Part shown: in pieces, positions 1 to 6,739 of the stretch
How positions within the stretch are numbered: position 1 is the first letter of the stretch
Layout: every line of letters begins with the position of its first letter
Assembly (NCBI GenBank): GCA_014730055.1
Contig: WJIV01000289.1
Span: 1-7,907 of the forward strand
DNA: 7,907 nt
Direction: 5' to 3'
Source: Candidatus Bathyarchaeota archaeon
GTDB taxonomy: Archaea > Thermoproteota > Bathyarchaeia > TCS64
The notes under the pieces: generated by a model
Database searches by the model: none
What the model was told of the DNA's origin: nothing
Seen by the model: only the letters and a program-made list of their open reading frames with translations
Made by a program: the position numbers and the translations under genes

Positions 1-1203
1 GGCACCACTGCTAAAGCTGGCACGATAAGGGGGAGAGTTCCAGAGGTAGTTTCGGAGTATGAGGTCGCAGGAAAAATACATATGGGTAGACTAATTAAAG
101 GAAGCGGCTACCCTGTGAGGTTTCCTTTCATAGATTTGGCAGAGTGTAGCGCTGGTGGTGGGACCATAGCAAGGGTGAAAAATGAGGTTCTAGAGGTGGG
201 GCCAACTAGCGCTGGTGCAATCCCTGGGCCTGCCTGCTATGGTCGTGGAGGAGCTGAGCCTACCATAACAGATGCAAATTTGCTTCTCGGGAGACTGAAC
301 AAACAGAGCTTACTTGACGGGAGTATGGAAATAAATGTCGAGTCAGCTGAGAGAGCCTTCATAAAGCTAACAAATTCATTAGGATTATCACAACATGAGG
401 CAGCTATTAGCGTTATTCTTGTAGCCAACAGCATGATGGCTAAGATACTCAGAATTGTTAGCGTGGAACGGGGATTCGATCCAAGAAACTTCACGCTTGT
501 TGCGTTCGGTGGAGCCGGGCCAATGCATGTCTGTGCCTTAGCCGAGGACCTAGAAATTGGAAAAATAGTTATTCCTCCTAACCCAGGAATGTTCAGTGCT
601 CTAGGTCTTTTAACCGCAGATCTATTCCACGACTTTACAAGTCCAGTGGTTAGAGAAGTATCGATTATTGATCCCTCAGAACTGGAAGAAAAGTTTCAAG
701 AAATGGAAGAAGACGGAAATCAAACACTAGAATCTGAGGGAATACCTGAGGAGTTAAGGAAAACTCAGAGGAGCCTAGATATCAGATATAAGGGACAGGG
801 ATTTGAACTTAACATCCCGGTAAAGAAACCTATGTCAATGGAAGAACTTCTCAAGAGCATAGAAAGCTTCCATATAAAACATGATAAAGTATATGGATAT
901 TTCGATAGGGATCAAACTATAGAAATAGTGAATGTGAAACTTAGAGTAATTGGTTTCTTAGATAAACCCCGGTTACCTGACAAAATAGCTTGTAAGGGAG
1001 AAAGTCATGACTATAGGGACGTATTTTTCGAAGGTGTAAAAGAGTGGGTAGAGACACCAGTATTTAATCGAGAGGTATTGGAAGGAAAATATAGCGGACC
1101 TGCGGTTATTGAGCAGTATGACTCAACTACTATAGTTTATCCTGGGTGGAGTTTTGAGACCGAAAAAAAGGGTAATTTGATACTAAGGAGGGAAAGAAGT
1201 TGA
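1..1203 (+). CDS. hyuA: Hydantoinase/oxoprolinase subunit A, C-terminal part (5' end outside window)
   Basis: The reading frame is open from the first base, so the gene starts upstream; 400 codons are visible and it ends at TGA 1201-1203. Family members are usually about 650-700 residues, so roughly the N-terminal 40% is missing. Visible family motifs, numbered from the window edge: the GGTTAKAG loop at residues 1-8, SAGGGTIA at 50-57, GPACYGRGG at 76-84 and AFGGAGPMH at 168-176, followed by the C-terminal domain typical of HyuA. In characterised relatives this subunit binds ATP and, with HyuB, opens hydantoins or 5-oxoproline; acetone and acetophenone carboxylase subunits share the fold, so the substrate is not decided here. 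The C-terminal end overlaps hyuB by 4 bp, which supports an operon. Lysine codons are mixed AAA/AAG. No frameshift or internal stop is seen. The family call is firm; the reaction is inferred. Confidence 0.93.
   Translation, partial: GTTAKAGTIRGRVPEVVSEYEVAGKIHMGRLIKGSGYPVRFPFIDLAECSAGGGTIARVKNEVLEVGPTSAGAIPGPACYGRGGAEPTITDANLLLGRLNKQSLLDGSMEINVESAERAFIKLTNSLGLSQHEAAISVILVANSMMAKILRIVSVERGFDPRNFTLVAFGGAGPMHVCALAEDLEIGKIVIPPNPGMFSALGLLTADLFHDFTSPVVREVSIIDPSELEEKFQEMEEDGNQTLESEGIPEELRKTQRSLDIRYKGQGFELNIPVKKPMSMEELLKSIESFHIKHDKVYGYFDRDQTIEIVNVKLRVIGFLDKPRLPDKIACKGESHDYRDVFFEGVKEWVETPVFNREVLEGKYSGPAVIEQYDSTTIVYPGWSFETEKKGNLILRRERS
1185..1192 (+). promoter_or_regulatory. Shine-Dalgarno site for hyuB
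   Basis: AAGGAGGG lies inside the last codons of hyuA, 7 nt before the TTG at 1200. This strong ribosome site decides the start of hyuB in favour of the non-ATG codon; the next in-frame Met is 21 codons further on, inside conserved sequence. Confidence 0.75.
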
Positions 1204-2864
1204 GTTCTGATTACACAACTACTGAGGTAATCAAAGGTGCCTTGACCTACGCGGCTGAGGAGATGGGTATAGCTCTGAAGAAATCTGCTTATAGCCCAAA
1301 TATTAAGGAGCGTATGGATCATAGCTGTGCACTTTTCAATCATAGGAGGGAACTGATAGCCCAGGCTGAGCATATCCCGGTGCATCTTGGTTCAATGGCA
1401 CTTGCGGTAAAGACAGGTCTTGAGAATTTCAAAGGTAGTTTGAATAAAGGAGATATGATCCTTTTAAATGACCCGTATATAAGCGGTACACACTTACCGG
1501 ATCTCACTTTGATATCGCCGGTATATTTTGAGGATGAAATAATTGCTTATGCAGCAAATAAGGCACATCATACGGATATAGGGGGTAGCGCTCCTGGAAG
1601 TCTTGCTGCTGACGCGAGAGAACTCTACCAAGAGGGGTTAATTATTCCACCTGTTAGATTCGTTAAAGAGGGGATTATTGACCAGGATATAATGAGTTTA
1701 ATAAGATCAAACGTCAGGACACCCGAGATTCAAATTGGTGATATCCGTGCCCAGATTGCCGCCAACAACACGGGTTTAAGGCGAATTGTCGAGATCGTAA
1801 GAAAATATGGGGTTAATACCCTTCAAGTAGCTATGGATAATGTTATGTCTCAGAGTGAGAGGATGGTTAGAAATGCCATTATGAATATGGCAGAAGGATG
1901 TTATTCTGCAATAGATTACATGGAGTCGATATTACCTGATAATGGCAATATCAAGATTGTGGTAAAGATCATTATCGAGGGTGATCATATCACTTTTGAT
2001 TATACAGGTACCTCGCCTCAAGTAGATAAACCAGTAAATGCCCCACTGGGAGTTACAATAGCCGGAATATACTATACACTGATTAGCCTCATTGATCCAG
2101 CTATACCAATAAATGATGGATGCTTCAGGCCAATAACAGTGAAAATACCTGAAGGATGCATGATGAATCCAAGAAGACCAGCCCCAGTTGCTGGAGGGAA
2201 TGTCGAGACAAGTCAACGAAACGTTGATGTTCTCTTGAAAGCTTTCAGCCAAATCTGCCCAGATAAGGTTCCAGCAGCAGGACAGGGAACTATGAATAAT
2301 ATCACGGTTGGCGGTATTACTGACGACGGTATTCACTGGACGTTTTATGAGACGATTGGAGGAGGAAGCGGAGGCCGCCCTAATTCAGACGGTGTGGATG
2401 GAATTCATATAAACATGACTAATACAATGAATACGCCTATTGAGGCCATTGAGGTATATCTACCTATAGAATTTGAGGCTTACAGATTACGGCCAGATAG
2501 TGGTGGAGCTGGCAAGTATAGGGGCGGTTGTGGAATAGAGAGAGTATGGACCCTGACCAGCTCCAAGGCTACTCTTAGTATTATGGCTGAGAGGACAAAG
2601 ATACGTCCATGGGGATTAAAAGGGGGTAAACCAGGTATGACGGGTGAGTACATTTTGATAAGATCTAGTGGAGAAAAAATTAATCTACCCTCGAAGGTCA
2701 CAGTCAATATTTCTAGAGGGGATAAATTGATTATCAGAACACCTGGTGGGGGTGGATATGGTGACGTTTCTAATCGTGATAGTAGAAAAATACTTCAAGA
2801 TATTGAAAATGGACTTGTCTCAAGAGAAGCTGCCAAGTCCGATTACGGAGTTATCATGGTCTAA
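1200..2864 (+). CDS. hyuB: Hydantoinase/oxoprolinase subunit B
   Basis: Complete protein of 554 residues, a normal length for the HyuB family. It starts at TTG, overlapping the hyuA stop as TTGA, with a strong Shine-Dalgarno site 7 nt upstream; the N-terminus then aligns with the family pattern leading to YSPNIKERMDHSCALF (31-46). Further family marks: HIPVHLGSM (58-66), LLNDPYISGTHLPD (88-101), HHTDIGG (123-129, probable metal/active-site loop by analogy with acetone carboxylase subunits), GGNVETSQR (332-340), the Gly-rich ETIGGGSGGRP (384-394), MTNTMNTPIE (406-415), RPDSGGAGKYRGG (431-443) and TPGGGGYG (514-521). It should act in the cytoplasm with HyuA in ATP-dependent hydrolysis of a cyclic amide such as a hydantoin or 5-oxoproline. 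No carboxylase gamma-subunit gene follows, which makes an acetone-carboxylase-type complex less likely, though genes upstream are not visible. Family call firm; substrate unknown. Confidence 0.95.
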   Translation: MSSDYTTTEVIKGALTYAAEEMGIALKKSAYSPNIKERMDHSCALFNHRRELIAQAEHIPVHLGSMALAVKTGLENFKGSLNKGDMILLNDPYISGTHLPDLTLISPVYFEDEIIAYAANKAHHTDIGGSAPGSLAADARELYQEGLIIPPVRFVKEGIIDQDIMSLIRSNVRTPEIQIGDIRAQIAANNTGLRRIVEIVRKYGVNTLQVAMDNVMSQSERMVRNAIMNMAEGCYSAIDYMESILPDNGNIKIVVKIIIEGDHITFDYTGTSPQVDKPVNAPLGVTIAGIYYTLISLIDPAIPINDGCFRPITVKIPEGCMMNPRRPAPVAGGNVETSQRNVDVLLKAFSQICPDKVPAAGQGTMNNITVGGITDDGIHWTFYETIGGGSGGRPNSDGVDGIHINMTNTMNTPIEAIEVYLPIEFEAYRLRPDSGGAGKYRGGCGIERVWTLTSSKATLSIMAERTKIRPWGLKGGKPGMTGEYILIRSSGEKINLPSKVTVNISRGDKLIIRTPGGGGYGDVSNRDSRKILQDIENGLVSREAAKSDYGVIMV

Positions 2865-2895
2865 TTGATCTAGGAAAACTTATGAGGTTTGAGAG

Positions 2896-4092
2896 CTACT
2901 CGAAGTATTCCTTCATAATGAAAATTATTACTGTCAGCACTGCGGTGAAGATTGCGCTCAAATAAAATACCCATTGAATATCTGCCACAGCCAATACTCC
3001 ACTCATCGTAAACAGACCCAGGGTCCCACCAAGACTCATTACCATACCCCAGACGCCTGTAGCTGAACCCCTGTCGGTCGAGGGTAGTGACTCCATAGTG
3101 GCTGCCTGTGAGACGGGAAATACCATTACTGCACATATCCCCAAGATGCCATTTACAATAGGAAATAACCAAAAATTGGGTAAAATAGGTATTAAAGCGA
3201 AAGCAAATACACTGATGCCAAGACCAACGACTATTGGTAAGAATCGCCCTATCCTATCGCTTATCCTGCCTACTAGTGGCAAAGCTATCGCGATCATCAA
3301 TGAATTTGCGGTAAGGGTAATACCAATAAAAAACTCTGACATCCCCAGTTCCTCGCCTAGCAAGGGTATGAAAGTTGGTAATCCCCAATGAGCGAAACTG
3401 TGTGCAAATACAGCTATGCTAGCTACAAGGATTTTTTTGTTTTTCATTAGACGACTCATAGTTCCTGGAAAATCGCTAAATGTTGTTCGAATTTGATCCA
3501 CTGGACTAAGAGGACAGCTGTAATCCCTGTCATCCTCTGTATATCTCCAGGAGATAAAAAGCCCTATAGTGGTTATTACACCGGCTATTGTAAATATCAT
3601 CCTATATCCTAGGTAGCCAGCTATGAATCCACCAATTGAAGGTCCAATAACACTGCTTATTGCCCAGCTCATGTGATATCTTCCCATTACCTCACCGGAT
3701 TTCTCTGGAGGGAAGAGACTGGATGCATATGCCTCACTGGGAGGGAAGTATATACTAAGTGCGAATCCACTGGTCATCATTGCCACTGCGGCAATCCAAG
3801 GGTTCTGTGCAATACTATAGATGAAGGGGACTAGGGCAAAGAGGGTCAAGCCGAAGATCATCATATTTCGACGTCCTAGGGCATCGCTTATGGTACCAGC
3901 TATGAGTCTTAGAACGGTTTGTATTATATTCCTTATGTTATAAAGAAGTGTCAGTAGGGACGCTGAAAGTCCAAGATTTCTTATAAATAGAGGTTGAAAG
4001 CTCAAGGGCAATGTCTCGCCAAACATTGCGAAGAAGGTTGCAAAGAAAATTGCTAGAAATACTCGTTCATTTTTCTTATCCAATACGCGCAC
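2896..4092 (-). CDS. Major facilitator superfamily transporter, probable DHA1-type drug/proton antiporter
   Basis: 398-residue integral membrane protein with about twelve hydrophobic segments (roughly 11-27, 45-67, 77-93, 99-115, 141-161, 165-183, then 221-243, 255-275, 285-303, 307-330, 344-368, 374-393) and a polar central loop at 184-220, the usual 6+6 MFS plan. Motif A occurs in both halves: GTISDALGRR (66-75) after helix 2 and GRISDRIGR (275-283) after helix 8. IGPSIGG (149-155) in helix 5 resembles antiporter motif C, which suggests efflux instead of uptake. The start is GTG at 4092-4090; no earlier usable in-frame start precedes the upstream stop at 4146-4144, and no Shine-Dalgarno is seen, consistent with a very short leader. 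It converges on hyuB with a 31-bp gap and diverges from hypC, so it is its own transcription unit. Substrate cannot be named; a link to hydantoin metabolism is only positional. Confidence 0.9.
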   Translation of the reverse strand: MRVLDKKNERVFLAIFFATFFAMFGETLPLSFQPLFIRNLGLSASLLTLLYNIRNIIQTVLRLIAGTISDALGRRNMMIFGLTLFALVPFIYSIAQNPWIAAVAMMTSGFALSIYFPPSEAYASSLFPPEKSGEVMGRYHMSWAISSVIGPSIGGFIAGYLGYRMIFTIAGVITTIGLFISWRYTEDDRDYSCPLSPVDQIRTTFSDFPGTMSRLMKNKKILVASIAVFAHSFAHWGLPTFIPLLGEELGMSEFFIGITLTANSLMIAIALPLVGRISDRIGRFLPIVVGLGISVFAFALIPILPNFWLFPIVNGILGICAVMVFPVSQAATMESLPSTDRGSATGVWGMVMSLGGTLGLFTMSGVLAVADIQWVFYLSAIFTAVLTVIIFIMKEYFE

Positions 4093-4120
4093 CGAATAGG
4101 GTATGGGATTAGCTTCTTGG

Positions 4121-4128
4121 ATTAAAAT
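4121..4128 (-). promoter_or_regulatory. Candidate TATA box for the MFS gene
   Basis: On the minus strand the AT-only stretch reads ATTTTAAT, ending 29 nt before the GTG start. Archaeal TATA boxes are centred about 26 nt before transcription start, so transcription would begin near 4099 with a leader of about 7 nt. This fits the lack of a ribosome site. It is a prediction from spacing and composition only. Confidence 0.4.
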
Positions 4129-4134
4129 ATTCCC

Positions 4135-4146
4135 TGATACATATCA
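4135..4146. promoter_or_regulatory. Short perfect dyad, possible operator
   Basis: TGATA-CA-TATCA is a perfect 5-bp inverted repeat with a 2-bp centre. It lies just upstream of the candidate MFS TATA box and about 30 bp upstream of the hypC one, in the middle of the divergent region. A site this short can occur by chance in a region of this length, so the operator reading is weak. Confidence 0.25.
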
Positions 4147-4165
4147 CGAGGGCTTATTGATCATG

Positions 4166-4180
4166 CGAAAGGGATTATAA
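4166..4180 (+). promoter_or_regulatory. Candidate BRE plus TATA box for hypC
   Basis: CGAAA at 4166-4170 resembles the purine-rich archaeal BRE, and GATTATAA at 4173-4180 resembles a TATA box. The box is centred about 29 nt before the ATG at 4206, so transcription would start at or next to the A of the start codon, giving a leaderless mRNA. There is no Shine-Dalgarno before 4206, which agrees. Confidence 0.5.
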
Positions 4181-4205
4181 GTTACGATGCGATGTGATTC
4201 TTGTT

Positions 4206-4451
4206 ATGTGTCTGGCAGTTCCAGGTCTAGTTGAGTCCGTTGAAGGTCGTACAGCTATTATTGACTTTGGCGGAGTTAAGAGAGAAGCGGTTATAGACCT
4301 GATGGAAGAGGGTTCAGTTAAACCTGGGACTTATGTCCTGGTGCATACGGGTTTTGTAATACAGATCTTGGAGAAAAAGGAAGCCGAGGAAACTCTTGAA
4401 CTGTGGCGAGAAGTACTTAGTCACGTAGAAGATCCCAGAGGAGAACTCTGA
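4206..4451 (+). CDS. hypC: [NiFe] hydrogenase maturation chaperone HypC/HybG family
   Basis: 81-residue protein beginning MCLAVPG, the family signature. Cys2 is the residue that in characterised HypC proteins binds the HypD partner and the Fe(CN)2CO precursor during assembly of the [NiFe] active site; it must lie next to the initiator Met. A GTG at 4194 is in frame but would add four residues before this Met and displace the Cys, so ATG 4206 is the better start, as the leaderless promoter position also suggests. The conserved second half is present: VLVHTGF (44-50, His47) followed by an acidic, charged C-terminal helix (EAEETLE, 59-65). The predicted compact beta-barrel plus helix matches the family's usual 75-100 residues. 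No hypA, B, D, E, F or hydrogenase structural gene is in the window, so its targets must be encoded elsewhere. The gene may be co-transcribed with the pyrophosphatase 62 bp downstream; no terminator is evident between them. Confidence 0.92.
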   Translation: MCLAVPGLVESVEGRTAIIDFGGVKREAVIDLMEEGSVKPGTYVLVHTGFVIQILEKKEAEETLELWREVLSHVEDPRGEL

Positions 4452-4513
4452 CAGAGACAAGATAGAACATAGATACATCTAAATCAGGCATATCCATAGA
4501 CTTCCTGATAATA

Positions 4514-5044
4514 ATGGCGAACTATTGGCGAGATTTTCCATCAGGCCCTAATCCCCCGGATCATGTATATGTTGTGACCGAGATCCAGAGGAACAGTCGT
4601 AATAAGTATGAGTATGATGGTAGGCTTGGAGTCTTCATATTAAACAGGGTACTTTATACCTATTATCCTGCGGATTATGGTTTTATCCCACGAACTTTGG
4701 ACGATGACGGGGATCCGCTTGACGCTGTCCTACTGATAAACGAACCTACATTCACCGGATGCGTTACGGTCTCTAGACCTGTCGCGAATATCAAAATGGT
4801 GGATGGGAAGGATATGGATGATAAAATAGTATGTGTTTCTACCACAGACCCTTTCTACAAACATATCAAACATTTAGATGATCTACCTCGAAGCGTCATT
4901 GACGAGTTAACATATTTTTATAATAACTACAAAAGAGCAGAGGGCGTCGTGACGGAGGTCTTGAAGTGGGAGGACCATGATGAAGCAAAGAAGATGATAA
5001 CCTGGGCACAGGACATGTACATTGAGCATGAAAAAAATAGTTAA
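4514..5044 (+). CDS. ppa: Inorganic pyrophosphatase, family I
   Basis: 176-residue soluble enzyme hydrolysing pyrophosphate to two phosphates, pulling biosynthetic reactions forward in the cytoplasm. Length is typical for prokaryotic family I enzymes. The signature DGDPLDA is at 65-71. Residues matching the E. coli active site are all there: Lys31 and Glu33 in NKYEYD, Arg45, Tyr55 in ADYG, Asp65, Asp67 and Asp70, Asp97, Asp102 and Lys104 in DGKDMDDK, and the Tyr-Lys pair at 139-140 in NNYKR. The Asp numbers coincide with those of E. coli, so no insertions disturb the core. Start is ATG 4514; no Shine-Dalgarno precedes it. It follows hypC on the same strand after 62 bp and may have its own promoter or read-through from hypC. 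It ends at TAA, directly before a T-rich terminator, and converges on the thermosome operon. No oddities. Confidence 0.96.
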   Translation: MANYWRDFPSGPNPPDHVYVVTEIQRNSRNKYEYDGRLGVFILNRVLYTYYPADYGFIPRTLDDDGDPLDAVLLINEPTFTGCVTVSRPVANIKMVDGKDMDDKIVCVSTTDPFYKHIKHLDDLPRSVIDELTYFYNNYKRAEGVVTEVLKWEDHDEAKKMITWAQDMYIEHEKNS

Positions 5045-5046
5045 GA

Positions 5047-5055
5047 TTTAATTTT
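5047..5055 (+). terminator. T-tract terminator after ppa
   Basis: TTTAATTTT starts 3 nt after the ppa stop codon. Archaeal RNA polymerase typically stops at short T-runs without a hairpin, and no stable stem is visible here. It abuts the T7 run of the opposite strand. Confidence 0.5.
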
Positions 5056-5062
5056 AAAAAAA
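5056..5062 (-). terminator. T7 terminator after the thermosome operon
   Basis: Read on the minus strand, seven consecutive T lie 17 nt past the stop codon of the thermosome gene (5081-5079), in an AT-rich stretch. This is the usual form of an archaeal intrinsic terminator. It is the longest T-run in the convergent gap. Confidence 0.6.
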
Positions 5063-5078
5063 GATGAGATAGGTTAGA

Positions 5079-6725
5079 CTAGAAATCAGTGTCCTCGTCC
5101 ATGTCTCCGCCAGGGCCTTCGCCCATGTCGCCTGGTCCGCCACCGGTCTTGGCTGCTACGACATCGTCGATTCTCAGTATCATGGAGGCGACCTCTACTC
5201 CTGACTTTATGGCCTGCTGCTTTACGACCATTGGCTCAACCACGCCATCCTGTAGCATGTCGAGTACTCCCTCGTCGTAAACATTTACACCCATGTAGGT
5301 TCCATCTGTCTTAGCATGGGCTGCCTTCATGGCCACCATTGTATCGAGTATGTCTAGTCCAGCATTCTCAGCTAGGGTTCTTGGAATTATCTCCAGTGCG
5401 TCTGCGAAGGCTTCTATTGCCAACTGCTCTCGCCCACCTGCCTGAGGAGCGAATTCCCTCACAGCTCGGGCGAGTGCTAACTCAACGCTTCCACCGCCAG
5501 AAACCATCTTAGGTGTCTCAGCGACATCGCTTATTACATATAGTGCGTCATTGAGGGCTCTCTCAGCCTCATCTAGCATTCTTTCAAGTCCTGCCCTGAT
5601 GAATATGGCTACTGCACGTGGATCCTTGCATTCCTCGACGAAGACCATGCGGTCAGTCGCAATTTTTCTCTCCTCAACAAGGCCACAGCTTCCAAGGTCA
5701 TCAGCTGAAAGGTCTGCTAGATTGTTTATCATCTTGCCGCCTGTAGCTTTGGCTAGCTTCTCCATGTCAGATTTCTTTACACGTCTGACTGCTAGCACTC
5801 CTGCCTTGGATAGGTAATGCTGAGCCATGTCGTCGATTCCCTTCTGGCAGAATACTACGTTTGCGCCTGTCTCAACGACCTGATCAACCTTCTTCTTAAG
5901 CATATCAGATTCACTGTCTAGGAATTTCTTTATGCTATCGGGGTTGGTTATTCTTATTTCGGCGTCAAATTCAGTCTTCTTGACCTCGAGGGGTGTGTCC
6001 AGCAATGCTATCTTTGCGTCTCTTACCTTCTTGGGCATTCCTGCGTGAACCGCTTCCTTGTCTATTACCAGTCCATGTATTAGTTGTGTCTGCTCTAGTC
6101 CTTGTCCTTCTTTCTTAACGATCTGGACGTTATCTACATCCGCAACGACTGAGTCATCACGCTCTACCATTATTTGCTTGATTGCATCTATGACTAGCTT
6201 GCTCAGGTGCTCTCTCTCACTGGAGACAGCTTTACTCCTGATGCTTGTGTTGCTGATCTTCATCAAGGTCTCCATGTCGTCCATATCAACATCTATAGCT
6301 ACCTTATCAAGGGTCTCTAGAGCCTTTTCCGCCGCTTTCTGGTATCCGCTGATGATGAGACTTGGGTGTATGTTCTCCTCTAGCAGCTCATTGGCTTTGG
6401 CTAATAGCTCTCCTGCGAAGATTACGGCTGTGGTTGTGCCATCTCCAACTTCCTTGTCCTGGGTCTTGGCGACCTCTATCATCATCTTGGCAGCCGGATG
6501 CTGAACATCAATCTCGTCTAGAACAGTTGCACCGTCACTGGTGATGGTGATATCGCCTAGGCTGTCGATAAGCATCTTATCCATACCTCGTGGCCCCAGT
6601 GTAGTCTTCAGGACCTCGGCTATGACCTGCGCTGCCATCATATTGGATTTTCGTGCGTCTCTACCTCTGCGTCTCTCTGTGTCCTCTTTAAGGACTATAA
6701 CTGGTTGTCCTCCCATGTATGCCAT
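5079..6725 (-). CDS. ths: Thermosome (group II chaperonin) subunit, acidic-tailed
   Basis: Complete 548-residue subunit of the cytoplasmic double-ring ATP-driven folding chamber with a built-in lid. Equatorial domain marks: TLGPRGMDKML (42-52), SDGATVL (63-69, Asp64) and the nucleotide loop GDGTT (94-98). The apical domain lies around 215-365. The equatorial part resumes with Asp393 in LNDAL (the position of the catalytic Asp of chaperonins), SGGGSVE (409-415) and LAENAGLD (451-458). The C-terminus is Gly-rich then acidic, ending DEDTDF. ATG 6725 is chosen because GGAGG at 6739-6735 sits 9 nt upstream and the N-terminus reads MAYMGGQPV as in other thermosomes; an out-of-frame ATG at 6732 is only 2 nt from the ribosome site. 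It follows a paralogous subunit gene by 13 bp. Sampled Lys codons are nearly all AAG, unlike hyuA, as expected for high expression. Whether this is alpha or beta cannot be said. Confidence 0.97.
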   Translation of the reverse strand: MAYMGGQPVIVLKEDTERRRGRDARKSNMMAAQVIAEVLKTTLGPRGMDKMLIDSLGDITITSDGATVLDEIDVQHPAAKMMIEVAKTQDKEVGDGTTTAVIFAGELLAKANELLEENIHPSLIISGYQKAAEKALETLDKVAIDVDMDDMETLMKISNTSIRSKAVSSEREHLSKLVIDAIKQIMVERDDSVVADVDNVQIVKKEGQGLEQTQLIHGLVIDKEAVHAGMPKKVRDAKIALLDTPLEVKKTEFDAEIRITNPDSIKKFLDSESDMLKKKVDQVVETGANVVFCQKGIDDMAQHYLSKAGVLAVRRVKKSDMEKLAKATGGKMINNLADLSADDLGSCGLVEERKIATDRMVFVEECKDPRAVAIFIRAGLERMLDEAERALNDALYVISDVAETPKMVSGGGSVELALARAVREFAPQAGGREQLAIEAFADALEIIPRTLAENAGLDILDTMVAMKAAHAKTDGTYMGVNVYDEGVLDMLQDGVVEPMVVKQQAIKSGVEVASMILRIDDVVAAKTGGGPGDMGEGPGGDMDEDTDF

Positions 6726-6734
6726 TTTTCATAT

Positions 6735-6739
6735 CCTCC
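6735..6739 (-). promoter_or_regulatory. Shine-Dalgarno overlapping the upstream thermosome stop codon
   Basis: Minus-strand TAGGAGGA contains both the TAG stop of the first thermosome gene (6741-6739) and the GGAGG ribosome site (6739-6735) of the second, 9 nt before its ATG. The arrangement suggests coupled translation and fixes the start at 6725. Confidence 0.75.

Noticed and set aside
1932..2336. 134-residue open frame on the minus strand inside hyuB
   Set aside because: Trp/Tyr/Ile-rich translation typical of an antisense shadow; hyuB is intact and conserved across it.
4131..4143. CCTGATA shared by the spacer before hypC and the spacer before ppa (4504-4510), as a common regulator motif
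   Set aside because: The same 7-mer also occurs inside hyuB near 1935, so it is short enough to recur by chance.
4194..4205. GTG at 4194 as an earlier start of hypC
   Set aside because: It would put MILV before the MCLAVPG signature; HypC needs Cys at position 2, and the promoter spacing favours 4206.
6058..6504. 148-residue open frame on the plus strand opposite the thermosome gene
   Set aside because: Ser/Ile/Leu-rich shadow of a well-conserved minus-strand chaperonin gene; no family resemblance, no ribosome site, and the codon pattern belongs to the opposite strand.
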